64,000 nucleotides of DNA from a gamma proteobacterium HTCC2207 (GTDB taxonomy: Bacteria; Pseudomonadota; Gammaproteobacteria; Pseudomonadales; Porticoccaceae), in assembly GCA_905182265.1 (NCBI GenBank), contig CAJJAO010000015.1, forward strand, positions 1 to 64,000, in the 5' to 3' direction. The position numbers and the translations under genes are program-made. Shown one piece after another: positions 22,946 through 31,937 of this stretch. The number at the start of each line of letters is the position of its first letter. Positions within the stretch are counted from its first letter, which is position 1. Below the pieces are notes generated by a model, which was not told the DNA's origin, did not search any database, and saw nothing but the letters and a program-made list of their open reading frames with translations.

Positions 22946-24885
22946 GGCTCTGATTCAGTTTTGTTGTCACCCAAAAACTCTTGCAGCCGCTTGGTGAGAG
23001 GCCCTTCTTTTTCACCGTTTAAATCTCTGGTGATCAGATGCTCAAACTTGTCTTTGGAGAGCTTTCTGGCGTCTTCGGCGGTACGAATAATGGTGGGGCG
23101 GATAAACATCATCAGCACCTTCTTTTCACCGGTCTTAACCGACGACCTAAACAGTCGGCCCAGCAGGGGAATATCACCTAACAATGGCACCTTAGAGACG
23201 CTGTCTGTGGTCTGGTCTTCAATAAGGCCACCCAACACCAGTAGCTCGCCATCCTGAATCATCACATTGGTTTGCATGGTGCTTTTAGAGGTCGTTTGTA
23301 GCCCCGGCTCACCGCCTTTAACCTTGGACGACTCCTGTTCAATCTCCAAACGCACGCCGTTGCCTTTACTGATTTGCGGCTTGACCTTGAGCATCACACC
23401 CACCTCTTCACGATTGACCGTGGTAAAGGGGTTGCCGCTTGAGGTGTTGCTGCTGATACTCGAAAAACTGCCGGTCACAAAGGGGACTTCTTCGCCCACG
23501 CTTAGTATCGCCTCTTCATTATCTAAGGTGACCACCGAGGGCGTCGACAGGATATTGGTGGCGCCGTCTTTCTTTAAGGCTTGAATGAGTATGCCCATGC
23601 CTTTGCCCGTGTCGGGATCAAAGTCACCGGCCACTGCAAGGGCTGACGATGGCAGAGCGCTAACAGCACTACCCAAACTGTCAGAGTCGAGACCACCACT
23701 AAGGCCCGCGCCTAAAAGCGTCGATAAGAGCTGATCAAAATTGGTTAGGTAACCACCACGACGCTTGCTGGTATAGGCTAACTCTGTGCCCAATATTTTT
23801 GCTTGGTCTTCTGATAACTCGGCAATCACCGCCTCAATTAAAACCTGAGGTCTAGAGAGATCAAGTTTGCTCACCACGTTTTTAATTTCGCGGATCACTG
23901 CAGAAGGTGCGGCAACAACTAACGCATTATTAAGCTCGTCGATTTCAATTTTATAGGCCGCCTTGGCTTTATCTTTAGAGCCAGCTTCACCGGCGAGGCG
24001 CAAGAATATGTCTGACTGCAACATGCCCTCTACAATGGGCTTCATCTCGGATGCTCTGGAATAATCGAGATAGATTACTTCTACACTGCCTTTTTTGGTG
24101 GAGGGCAGATCTAGGGATTTAAGCATGGTTTTAAAAGAGGCCCGGGCAATGCTTGGCCCGCTAACGATTACGCGATTATTGAGGCCGTCTTCAACGAGGG
24201 ACAGATCCTGCTTCTGCAGCTGCTTAAGCTGGCCGGCAATATGCACGGCTTCTGCGGCGGAAATATATTCCAGATTAATCACTTCGACAGCGCTCTGATC
24301 TGGGTCATCTAGCTGGGCTAATAGCCGCTTTACCTGATCGACATTGGTGCGGATATCTGAGATCACCAGATAGTTACTCTGGCTAAAGGCCTGCAAGCGT
24401 GCCCCGCTGCTCATCATGGGTTTGAGCACTGGCACCAGAGTGGCTGCCTGCACATATTTAATTTTTAGCACTTCGGTTTGCAGCTGGTTATTGCCACTGC
24501 CCCCGGCAAAATTAAACGCTTGGTTAAAGGGGACAACGCGAATAACCGCACCGTCTTCTATGGCCTGAAAACCCTGTACTTGAATGGCAGAGAGCACGGC
24601 CTGATAAAGCAGAGATGAATCTATGGGCTCTGGAGCAATAATGGTGACCTTGCCCTTAACTCTAGGGTCTAGCACAAAGGACTTGCCGGTAATTTCTGCA
24701 ACACTTTCGATAACACTGCGAATATCTGCATCGCGGAAATTAATACGCACCTGCTCGTCGGCAATGGCCTCTGCCATAAGGCAAAGGGCAAAAATCAGGG
24801 AGCCTAGACATGCTATAAGACTGCGCCCTTTACGCTGAGAACCGGCTGCCATAATGTTTATCCGCTGAGTTGTGATGATTTTCAT
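22918..24885 (-). CDS. gspD: Type II secretion outer-membrane secretin GspD
   Basis: GspD is the multimeric outer-membrane channel of the type II system. The 655-aa protein has a signal peptide (about residues 1-43, ending AIADEQ), an N0 domain starting VRINFRDADIRSVIES, and N1-N3 repeats containing NRVIVSGP and NALVVAAP. The C-terminal secretin domain has GMGILIQALKKDGATNILSTPSVVTLDNEEA and VPLLGDIPLLGRLFRS. The C-terminus is a charged tail ending in an Ala/Pro repeat unit. No pilotin gene (gspS) was seen. It lies 1 nt after gspC in the same operon. Confidence 0.96.
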   Translation of the reverse strand: MKIITTQRINIMAAGSQRKGRSLIACLGSLIFALCLMAEAIADEQVRINFRDADIRSVIESVAEITGKSFVLDPRVKGKVTIIAPEPIDSSLLYQAVLSAIQVQGFQAIEDGAVIRVVPFNQAFNFAGGSGNNQLQTEVLKIKYVQAATLVPVLKPMMSSGARLQAFSQSNYLVISDIRTNVDQVKRLLAQLDDPDQSAVEVINLEYISAAEAVHIAGQLKQLQKQDLSLVEDGLNNRVIVSGPSIARASFKTMLKSLDLPSTKKGSVEVIYLDYSRASEMKPIVEGMLQSDIFLRLAGEAGSKDKAKAAYKIEIDELNNALVVAAPSAVIREIKNVVSKLDLSRPQVLIEAVIAELSEDQAKILGTELAYTSKRRGGYLTNFDQLLSTLLGAGLSGGLDSDSLGSAVSALPSSALAVAGDFDPDTGKGMGILIQALKKDGATNILSTPSVVTLDNEEAILSVGEEVPFVTGSFSSISSNTSSGNPFTTVNREEVGVMLKVKPQISKGNGVRLEIEQESSKVKGGEPGLQTTSKSTMQTNVMIQDGELLVLGGLIEDQTTDSVSKVPLLGDIPLLGRLFRSSVKTGEKKVLMMFIRPTIIRTAEDARKLSKDKFEHLITRDLNGEKEGPLTKRLQEFLGDNKTESEPESEAPAAK

Positions 24886-24886
24886 T

Positions 24887-25723
24887 TTATCGGGTTAATC
24901 CAAGGTTCGGTAATATTTTCGCCGACAGGCTCGCGGCATTAACATAAATTATCTCTTCTTGGCCCTGCCGCATTACTGTGACGGGCAGGCTGTTATTGGC
25001 ACTATAGCTTATCCACTGGGCTGGGTTGGCCATTAAATCTTGCACGGATTTGCCGTCTATCTGCACCACCACGTCGCCGTCTTGAAGGTCAGCTAAGGCG
25101 GTGACCTCTGGGGAAAGGTTATTTAGTTTAAGCCCGGACCCAGACCCTGTATTAACAGGCACTGCACCAAACATATTGGCTAGGGCGAAACCCTCTTGGG
25201 GCTCTTGCTGTAACTGTCCCTGAGACGCTTGATCAGCTGAAGAAACCTGCTGAGTTTCTATTATGGTCTCTGGCTTTTTCATCAGTACCTGTTGAGTCAC
25301 CCCATTTTTGCGTACCACAATGCGGTAGGTTTCAATATCAACCAGCTTGTAGCCAGAGGGCAGCTCGTCGCCAACGCGATAAACAGCCTCGGGCTTACCA
25401 TTAAACTTTAGAGTCGCTAGTGAATTATCTCCGGCCATCATAACGCCTAGTAGTAAGGCACTGATATTGGCTTCGGGTAACTCACCATGCTGATCACTGG
25501 ATGGCGCTTGGGCCACCGAGCCATCACTGCGAAACCAGCTCCAATAGAGAACTTTTGTGGGCTTAGCTTGGGCTAGATTGCTGAAGCCCTTATCCTCAGA
25601 GGGGATAAATTGCAGGACAATTAATATTACCAGATAGGCGCAGATGGCCAACAGAGCACCTAAGACAGCGAGCCGGCCAAGTTCAGTGGCTGGTCGGTTC
25701 AGAATTTCACGGTTAATTAGCAA
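24887..25723 (-). CDS. gspC: Type II secretion inner-membrane protein GspC
   Basis: GspC links the inner-membrane platform to the secretin. I place the start at a TTG (25723) because GGAGG lies six nucleotides upstream, inside the last codons of gspM; an ATG at 25744 would give a longer overlap. One membrane segment (about residues 18-38) is followed by the periplasmic homology region (LLGVMMAGDNSLATL to about 125) and a C-terminal PDZ domain (about 200-265, with LQDGDVVVQIDG). The gene sits between gspM and gspD, unlike the E. coli and Klebsiella order where gspC is first. Confidence 0.88.
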   Translation of the reverse strand: MLINREILNRPATELGRLAVLGALLAICAYLVILIVLQFIPSEDKGFSNLAQAKPTKVLYWSWFRSDGSVAQAPSSDQHGELPEANISALLLGVMMAGDNSLATLKFNGKPEAVYRVGDELPSGYKLVDIETYRIVVRKNGVTQQVLMKKPETIIETQQVSSADQASQGQLQQEPQEGFALANMFGAVPVNTGSGSGLKLNNLSPEVTALADLQDGDVVVQIDGKSVQDLMANPAQWISYSANNSLPVTVMRQGQEEIIYVNAASLSAKILPNLGLTR

Positions 25724-26204
25724 GCTGCACCTCCATTGACCCATCCCAAGTATTGGTGGCGGTCGAGGATTTGGAGACCTCTAATGCCTGCACTATAAAA
25801 CCGGCGCAGGCAATTTGATGGGTTAGGCGCACAATGCGGTTGGCATCGCTAGCGGTAAAAGCCAGCATAAAACTGAGGCCGCTCTCGCGCAGGCTATCTA
25901 GTTGCAGCTGGTTGCGTCTAACTAGGCGTGTCAGGCTGTCGCTGGGAGCCAAAGCTGATGGGTTGGTTGACGGGCAGGTGTTCGCTAGCCGCGACACGGT
26001 CGCCCCCTGGTCTTGTAACCACAGCATATCGGCATAAAGACTAGCCTGCTCATCAACCAATTGCCCATGCCTATCCAGCTGTGGCAACAGTGCCAGATAG
26101 ATTATTGCCGCCATAATTAATAGCGCACCCCCAGCTACAACGCGTTTTTCACGCTCTTGCAGACCGGCAAATTGGTCCTTTAATTTGTTCAGCAGAGCAT
26201 TCAT
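25713..26204 (-). CDS. gspM: Type II secretion protein GspM
   Basis: This 163-aa bitopic protein stabilises GspL in the inner-membrane platform. A short cytoplasmic N-terminus with QEREKRVVAGGALL (about residues 16-29) leads into a membrane helix (about 24-42), and a ferredoxin-like periplasmic domain follows (about 70-163). It overlaps gspL by 4 nt upstream and gspC by 11 nt downstream. Sequence conservation of GspM is low, so the call leans on topology and position between gspL and gspC. Confidence 0.85.
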   Translation of the reverse strand: MNALLNKLKDQFAGLQEREKRVVAGGALLIMAAIIYLALLPQLDRHGQLVDEQASLYADMLWLQDQGATVSRLANTCPSTNPSALAPSDSLTRLVRRNQLQLDSLRESGLSFMLAFTASDANRIVRLTHQIACAGFIVQALEVSKSSTATNTWDGSMEVQLAN

Positions 26205-27382
26205 GGGCGACGCCCTAAGCTTTGATCAGCGCTTAACTTAGGGGCAGGCTTGAGGGTCAAAATAATCCCATCCCCAGCGCTAGAACTGTTTGGTCGCTGA
26301 GTAATCGATGTTTGATAACCTTCAACATTAAGGGCCTGAGTCTTGAGTTTGGTCCCACCATCGAGGCTGAGAGTGAGAGTGCCGGAATCTTCTTGAAGTG
26401 CCACCAGTTCACAGTCACAGCCAGCCATTAAACTATCGAGAGCGGTTAGCCCCGCCACTGGGCCAGACTGCAGAGCCTGCTGCTGCTTAAACAGGAAACT
26501 AACCTGCCTTTCAGCGGAATCTCTAACATCAGTGGCTTGAATATTACCAGTGCCAAAGAGCTTTGAATGCCCAGACACCAGCTGCTTTTCAAGCTGCTGC
26601 ACCTGATTACTTAATAGGTTATTGGATATCTGTAGGTAGGCAAATAATAGCACTAGTGCCAAAGCGCCCAAACCAGCGACCGATTGCCAGCGAGTTTGAC
26701 TGAGTTTGGCGCTACTGGGCTTGAAGTCACCTTGCAATAAATTGGGTGTGGCGGGTATATCGGCAAATGACCAATCGATACTCGCATCGTTAATGTCGGC
26801 AAGCTGTCGAAGCTGCTCTGGCACCATAGACCTGTCTGGTATTGAAATAGATAGCCTTGGAGCTACCTCAGCCTGCTGGATCAAACCTTCAATCCGTGCC
26901 CAGGCGATATCTGGACTGGCGGCAAAACCCTCATCGGCACCGCAACGAACCAAGCAGGTACCTTCGCGCCAGCCTACATTAATTCTTCCTGCTTCCCAGG
27001 GCAAAGCCAAGAAGTCAGGCACCATGTATATGGCGGTCACACCGGCATTTTGTGCCACTCGGCACCAGTGCTGCATATCCTCGCGACTAACGGCCAGTAC
27101 CTGCAATTGATTATCAGCCCCGCGCGCCCCAATCACAAAGTGCATGTCCTCAACCGGCTGTAAAATTCTATCTTCCAGCAGCCAAGGCATCAGCTGAGAC
27201 CATTTACGCTCTGGTGCATTGGGCGCATCGACTCGATGAAAGCCAATGCGCTCTGATGGCACCCAGATTGCCATGGGCACCTCACTAGCGCCTACATTGG
27301 AGCTGCCAACAGAACTCAGCCCATCACCCTTATTGGTGATGCGGCGGTCAAGATTGTGGATATGGTCAACCGTCAGGCTCAT
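26201..27382 (-). CDS. gspL: Type II secretion protein GspL
   Basis: GspL recruits the GspE ATPase to the membrane. The 393-aa protein has a cytoplasmic actin-like domain (about residues 30-225), one membrane segment (about 234-252, LGALALVLLFAYLQI) and a periplasmic ferredoxin-like domain (about 300-385). It starts within the end of gspK by a 4-nt overlap and ends with a 4-nt overlap with gspM. The N-terminal 25 residues are Ser/Gly-rich and not part of the fold. Confidence 0.88.
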   Translation of the reverse strand: MSLTVDHIHNLDRRITNKGDGLSSVGSSNVGASEVPMAIWVPSERIGFHRVDAPNAPERKWSQLMPWLLEDRILQPVEDMHFVIGARGADNQLQVLAVSREDMQHWCRVAQNAGVTAIYMVPDFLALPWEAGRINVGWREGTCLVRCGADEGFAASPDIAWARIEGLIQQAEVAPRLSISIPDRSMVPEQLRQLADINDASIDWSFADIPATPNLLQGDFKPSSAKLSQTRWQSVAGLGALALVLLFAYLQISNNLLSNQVQQLEKQLVSGHSKLFGTGNIQATDVRDSAERQVSFLFKQQQALQSGPVAGLTALDSLMAGCDCELVALQEDSGTLTLSLDGGTKLKTQALNVEGYQTSITQRPNSSSAGDGIILTLKPAPKLSADQSLGRRP

Positions 27383-28521
27383 GCGCTGGCTTCCCCAATC
27401 ATTAAACAGGCTGATTGCACGTTGTTAATCTCCATAGACTGATCTTCATCTGAGTCATCATCAAACAAGTCTTGCACGGCGGACGAAGTTGGTTTGGGCA
27501 AACTCGCGGGCACCATGGTGATTTCGCGAGACATAATTACCGGCTCCGAGCGACCATCACGATCCATTATACTTTTTACTTCGATGCGTGCCTCCCCCAA
27601 TGTCACTTCTAAATAGAGCTCAAAGTAACTGGAGGTAACCCCAATAACCGTGGCAGGCCAGCGAGTGGCAACCTGTGCCAAAGGGAGCTGCCTGTTCTGG
27701 GCAATCAGCTGATGAAACTCATCGATCGACTGAAAAGGCCGTCGCTCTAATACTATGTCTTTAAAGTCGATGCCAAAACCACTCCCCAGTGCTACTAGAA
27801 GCTGCTCAGAGGCGGTATTGATGTTGATTGGCGTACTGCTAGGCAAGGCGCTTAGCCAGGGCATAAGCCGCTGCACCTCGGCAACCTGATAACCGCCAAC
27901 GGCCGCCAATTCTGTCGTATCGGTGATCGGGCTGTTGGCCGGCACGCGCGGTGGGTTCAGACCATCATAATCGGTTTGCTCTGCTCCCCAACTGTTAATA
28001 AGGTCAGAATCTGCATCAATCCAGTCAATCAGCTTGGCTAGCCTGGAGGGATCTGCAGGGATTTCCAGTGCTACTAATAAGCTGTTCCAGATGCGCCCAT
28101 AGCCCAGAATATTACCGCTCATTTCAGTTTTTAAAGTCTGGCTGTTGTAAGCACCAAAGTTATTTAGGTTCACACGCCCCTGCAAGTCGGCAATGCAACC
28201 GGTTAATGTGCCACCCTCTACGGGCAGTATTGGCATTGCCTGGGCCCAAGTCTCTTCAAGGTGATCGACGCTGCGATCGTCTTCTGTGTCGGACAGCAGT
28301 TGCCGCGCCCAATTTTCGCCACTGATCGCCAACAATATTGCTTGGTCCCCATGGAGAGAGGCCGTGGCCTGAGAGACGTCGATCTGGTGGCGGTAAAAGA
28401 TATTTGCCAGGGTGATCACCACCGCTAGCATCAAAATAAGTGCAGCCAAAAGGGCTACACCAGTTTGGTGTTTGGGGAGCTTGCTGCCAATTCCGGCTTT
28501 GATCTTAAATTCCGGGCTCAT
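27379..28521 (-). CDS. gspK: Type II secretion minor pseudopilin GspK
   Basis: GspK caps the pseudopilus tip together with GspI and GspJ. I place the start at the ATG at 28521, which overlaps the gspJ stop by 4 nt (ATGA), giving 380 aa; a longer frame upstream lies inside gspJ. The prepilin leader ends at a Gly followed by VALLAALILMLAVVITLA, and position +5 is not Glu, as is usual for GspK. The large globular domain contains a helix-hairpin-helix-like segment (ININTASEQLLVALG). It requires the prepilin peptidase GspO, which is not in the window. Confidence 0.9.
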   Translation of the reverse strand: MSPEFKIKAGIGSKLPKHQTGVALLAALILMLAVVITLANIFYRHQIDVSQATASLHGDQAILLAISGENWARQLLSDTEDDRSVDHLEETWAQAMPILPVEGGTLTGCIADLQGRVNLNNFGAYNSQTLKTEMSGNILGYGRIWNSLLVALEIPADPSRLAKLIDWIDADSDLINSWGAEQTDYDGLNPPRVPANSPITDTTELAAVGGYQVAEVQRLMPWLSALPSSTPININTASEQLLVALGSGFGIDFKDIVLERRPFQSIDEFHQLIAQNRQLPLAQVATRWPATVIGVTSSYFELYLEVTLGEARIEVKSIMDRDGRSEPVIMSREITMVPASLPKPTSSAVQDLFDDDSDEDQSMEINNVQSACLMIGEASA

Positions 28522-29126
28522 TCTGCAACCACCCCCGGAAGTAGTCGGGAAGTCTCGCCCAGCCCATCGACAGTCATAGTCACGCGAATCATTTTTGGCA
28601 GACTGCGCATACTGTGGATTTCGTTGATCGGCGGCCAATCGGGGCTGTAGAAATAATTTTTGGTGAGGTGTTCAAAGACAACCTCTTCGACATTTTCCAT
28701 CAATACAAAGGTGCTGCCATCGGTCTGCCGGGGCGACGCGGTGATCGGCCAAGACTGTCGCTGAAGCTGTCGGTCTTGGTTAATGCTGTATTCAACTCGA
28801 CGCAAGCCACTGGGATTGGAGCGCACCATGGGCCCGCCACCGCGGCTAAAGCGAACGCCAAATTCACTTCTATCAGTCACATAGGCCCGCTCTGGAGTGC
28901 CGAGACCGTCTACAAAGAGGCGTGGACGCAGGTGCATAATATCTCGGCCAATAATATGCCAGGCCCGCTGTAACATAGCTTCGTCGGCTAGGTCTTGCTG
29001 ACTGCGCTGGTTGGTCGCCAGCACGGCGTCCACGGCCTGATAAGACAACACCGACATTACCGCCAGCAACAGCATAGAGACTACTGTTTCAATTAGAGTA
29101 AAACCCACCTGCCGCCGAATATTCAT
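28518..29126 (-). CDS. gspJ: Type II secretion minor pseudopilin GspJ
   Basis: This 202-aa minor pseudopilin has a short leader MNIRRQVG and the processing site G-FTLIE, with the conserved Glu at +5, then a hydrophobic helix (about residues 10-30). The domain matches GspJ by RAWHIIGRDIMHLRPR (about 49-64) and a C-terminal beta region. It overlaps gspI and gspK by 4 nt each. GspJ joins the pseudopilus tip complex with GspI and GspK. Confidence 0.92.
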   Translation of the reverse strand: MNIRRQVGFTLIETVVSMLLLAVMSVLSYQAVDAVLATNQRSQQDLADEAMLQRAWHIIGRDIMHLRPRLFVDGLGTPERAYVTDRSEFGVRFSRGGGPMVRSNPSGLRRVEYSINQDRQLQRQSWPITASPRQTDGSTFVLMENVEEVVFEHLTKNYFYSPDWPPINEIHSMRSLPKMIRVTMTVDGLGETSRLLPGVVAE

Positions 29127-29530
29127 TTGCCTGCCTTACCTATAAGGTAAATCGACAGGGAGCCGCTAAACTTCTCGCTCTCTTCAAGGCCAGACTGCAC
29201 CTCATAGCGATAGAGATCTTGGCCCATGGCCGATTCAATTTTGATCTCCCAGCGCCAATTTTGGTCAAGCTGCTCGTCTATTCCAGTTTTTTGCCGGGCA
29301 CGACGATCTGAATCTGGCACCCAACCCTGAGAGTCTTGGTAGCGCTCGAGTAACCTATTCCAAGACACCTGAGTCGAAAAGAACCGTTCCCGCAACTTTA
29401 ACCGTTCATCTGCGTACTGGTGCACCACATAAAGTGCACTGCCCAGCACCCAACTTAAAATAGCCAGTGCGACAGCAACTTCTATGAGGGTAAACCCAGA
29501 GGACGACTTTATTTTTGGGTGGCTATTCAA
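29123..29530 (-). CDS. gspI: Type II secretion minor pseudopilin GspI
   Basis: This 135-aa minor pseudopilin has the processing motif G-FTLIEVAVALAIL at residues 12-26 and a short globular domain typical of GspI, including the WNRLLERYQ segment. Length matches the family (about 120-135). The start overlaps the gspH stop by 4 nt and the stop overlaps gspJ by 4 nt. It initiates assembly of the pseudopilus tip. Confidence 0.92.
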   Translation of the reverse strand: MNSHPKIKSSSGFTLIEVAVALAILSWVLGSALYVVHQYADERLKLRERFFSTQVSWNRLLERYQDSQGWVPDSDRRARQKTGIDEQLDQNWRWEIKIESAMGQDLYRYEVQSGLEESEKFSGSLSIYLIGKAGK

Positions 29531-30105
29531 GGTTGCAAGCGCTCCATGAGCACAGTCGACCCCGCCTCACCCCAGTGATAACTAAACTGCATATCGGTAG
29601 ATTTAAAGCTCAGTCGCATTTCACCTTGGGGCTCGATATAACCATCGGGCAAAAAAGCAATTTCGGGTAGTAATAACTCGTCTGCTGAACTGTTGCCAGA
29701 TCCCAGCCCCACCAAATCTGAATCCTCTTGTTGCTGGGGTAATAAGGCCTCGTCTTCAGGCGGGGTTTGCACTAACCAATCGAGCTCTGCTTCGTCGGAC
29801 AGTTCAAAGGGCGCCGGCGCGGTCACCGCCACCCAGCGATTGCGGTAATAGATAACGGCACGCAATTTCGAGAGTTTGGAAACTTCATCAGCTTCAGTAA
29901 CCACCCCATAGGCAGCACCTTGCAACGCGGAGTTTTCGGCCAGCTGCTGCATCCAGATATGAAGCTTCTCTGCTTCGCTAGAGTAGCGACGATTGAACGC
30001 CTGGTTAATCGACAGCACGGCCATGCCAGAGATTGTGGCGACAATCATGACCACGACCACTAGCTCGATAAGCGTAAAACCCTGCTGTCGTTCTGTCGCA
30101 ACCAT
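29527..30105 (-). CDS. gspH: Type II secretion minor pseudopilin GspH
   Basis: This 192-aa pseudopilin has the leader MVATERQQG with cleavage before FTLIELVVVVMIVATISGMAV. The globular domain carries a GspH-like pattern (SSEAEKLHIWMQQLAENSALQ, then a beta-rich region). An acidic insertion (about residues 110-140, with DEALLPQQQEDSD) makes it somewhat longer than the usual 150-190 aa. It lies 36 nt after gspG and overlaps gspI by 4 nt. Confidence 0.9.
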   Translation of the reverse strand: MVATERQQGFTLIELVVVVMIVATISGMAVLSINQAFNRRYSSEAEKLHIWMQQLAENSALQGAAYGVVTEADEVSKLSKLRAVIYYRNRWVAVTAPAPFELSDEAELDWLVQTPPEDEALLPQQQEDSDLVGLGSGNSSADELLLPEIAFLPDGYIEPQGEMRLSFKSTDMQFSYHWGEAGSTVLMERLQP

Positions 30106-30141
30106 GCTTATACCTGTAGTTCTTATAGCCGAAGTAATGAC

Positions 30142-30579
30142 TTACTTTATATTCCAGTTTCCCCAGTCTTTATTGGAGCCTTCGCCCCCCTGCTGGCCGT
30201 CAACGCCCAGGGTAAAGATTTCAATTTCTTTGCCGTGGGTGCCTGGGTTTTGGTACTGGTAAGCGATGCCCCAGGGGTCTTTTGGCAAGTCCTCAAGGTA
30301 GGGACCATTCCATTTTCCGGCACCAGCAGAGGGTGCTGTCACCAAAGATTCGAGCCCCTGGGCCTGGCTGGGGTAGCGGTAGTTGTCGAGGCGATAAAAC
30401 TTCAGTGCGCTCTCGATCACTCTGATATCTTGGGCCACTCGAGTTTCCTCGGCCTGCTGAATCTTGTTGAATAAGGTTGGCCCAATCATCGCGCCCAACA
30501 GGGCAATAACCACGACCACAACCATCATTTCGATCAGGGTAAAACCCGCTTGCCTGTTTCTATTCGCCATTTTTAACAC
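30142..30579 (-). CDS. gspG: Type II secretion major pseudopilin GspG
   Basis: GspG forms the pseudopilus fibre. The 145-aa protein has the site G-FTLIEMMVVVVVIALLGAM, the alpha-helical spine, and the family core DNYRYPSQAQGLESLVTAP, LPKDPWGIAYQYQNPG and a C-terminal calcium-binding-loop region (ILGVD-like FTLGVDGQQGGEGSNKDW). The 111-nt gap between gspF and gspG is the largest in the gspE-M run. On the minus strand it contains a small GAGAG/CTCTC hairpin (30634-30650) and an A/T-rich stretch; it could hold an extra promoter or a processing site for the most abundant subunit. Confidence 0.95.
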   Translation of the reverse strand: MLKMANRNRQAGFTLIEMMVVVVVIALLGAMIGPTLFNKIQQAEETRVAQDIRVIESALKFYRLDNYRYPSQAQGLESLVTAPSAGAGKWNGPYLEDLPKDPWGIAYQYQNPGTHGKEIEIFTLGVDGQQGGEGSNKDWGNWNIK

Positions 30580-30690
30580 CTAAAAACCTATTTAAAAAAA
30601 TTCTAAAAATCATCTATTTGCCGAGAGTGTTTTGAGAGACAACCGCTCTCTACCTTTATTAATCTCTCCCAACCTTCTCTCTCAATGTAT

Positions 30691-31932
30691 CTAAACCATA
30701 TTGTTCATATCCATGATGGGCAGCATGACTGCGGCAACCACCGAGAGAATTATCATGCCCATAAAAATAATAAGCAGGGGATTAACCAGCTTTAAAAATA
30801 CTTCGATCGCATTGGTTAGCCGCAGAGAATAATAGTCTGCCACTCGCATTAACATTTTATCCAGCTCACTGGACGCTTCACCACTGCCTACCATGTGAAT
30901 TAAAAACCCACTGCCCACTTTATTGTCTTCGAGAGCTTTATGCAGGCTGCTACCCCGGCGCATGCTTTCGGTGACCGATTCCATTTTGCCGCGCAAATGG
31001 AGGTTGTTCACCACAGCCGAAGAGATCTTTAAGGCCGCAAGGGCGGGAACACCATTACTCAAGAGCACTCCCAGGCTACGGGACCAGTCAGCAATATTGG
31101 CCATTCGCGTCCAGCGGCCTAACCCCGGCATGTTTAATATAATTTCGTGCCAGCGCTCTTTGCGTACCGGGTCACGCATCAGTCGAGAGAAGCCAATCGC
31201 ACCCGCTATGGCCATTACTAGTAGATAAAGGCCGTACTGCTGGGTAAATTCGCTGAAGCCAATAACAATTTGGGTGATAAACGGCAGCTCTCGATTGGAA
31301 CTAGTAAAAATAGCGGTGATTTTGGGCACTACCCAGACCATCATGATCGCCACAACAATAATTGAGGTAGCCACCAACGTGGCGGGGTAAATTAAGGCTC
31401 TGGTGACGGTTTTGCGGTTTTCTTCGCTGGTCTCCAAGTCTTCGGCGAGGCGCATCAGCACTCGATCCAGCAGGCCGCTCTCTTCGCCGACACCTATACC
31501 AGCAATCACTGCTTCGGGAATCTTGTAGGGCGATCGCCGCAAGGCCTCAGAAAAGCTGCGGCCCTCAATAATTTCACTACGCCAGCTCTCAACCATGCGC
31601 CGCTGCTTGTCTGTCTCAGCCTGTTCTATGGTCATGCGCAGCGCATCTTCTAGGGGAAGCCCCGACTGAATAAGAATGGCTTGCTGCTGCAACAGCAGTG
31701 ATAAATCAAAATTATTAACCCGAGCTTGGCGGACACGACGGCGGCCTAAAATACGTCGGCCTGAATTATGTTCACTTGTAGCGCTTGTCGTCTGGTTAAC
31801 TTCGGCCATAGTCGCGGGAAGCAGGTTTTTTTCTTTGAGCAGGCGCCGAGCATGACGCTCTGAATCTGCCGTCACCACTCCCTCCACCAGCTTGCCAGCA
31901 TTGTCGTAGGCAGAATAATCAAAGGTGGCCAT
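30691..31932 (-). CDS. gspF: Type II secretion inner-membrane platform protein GspF
   Basis: GspF is the polytopic core of the inner-membrane platform. The 413-aa protein starts MATFDYSAYDNAGKLVEGVV, typical of the family. It contains two T2SSF domains (about residues 75-200 and 280-400), each with a cytoplasmic helical bundle (GLPLEDALRM; GVPALAALKI), and three membrane segments (about 178-198, 228-245, 378-400). A glycine-exchange motif GEESGLLDRVL and the matching GEASSELDKML mark the internal duplication. It starts 5 nt after gspE. Confidence 0.95.
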   Translation of the reverse strand: MATFDYSAYDNAGKLVEGVVTADSERHARRLLKEKNLLPATMAEVNQTTSATSEHNSGRRILGRRRVRQARVNNFDLSLLLQQQAILIQSGLPLEDALRMTIEQAETDKQRRMVESWRSEIIEGRSFSEALRRSPYKIPEAVIAGIGVGEESGLLDRVLMRLAEDLETSEENRKTVTRALIYPATLVATSIIVVAIMMVWVVPKITAIFTSSNRELPFITQIVIGFSEFTQQYGLYLLVMAIAGAIGFSRLMRDPVRKERWHEIILNMPGLGRWTRMANIADWSRSLGVLLSNGVPALAALKISSAVVNNLHLRGKMESVTESMRRGSSLHKALEDNKVGSGFLIHMVGSGEASSELDKMLMRVADYYSLRLTNAIEVFLKLVNPLLIIFMGMIILSVVAAVMLPIMDMNNMV

Positions 31933-31937
31933 GGCGG

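Noticed and set aside
27379..28638. Longer gspK reading frame starting at 28638
   Set aside because: The extra 39 residues lie inside gspJ and precede the prepilin leader; the ATG at 28521 forms the usual ATGA overlap.
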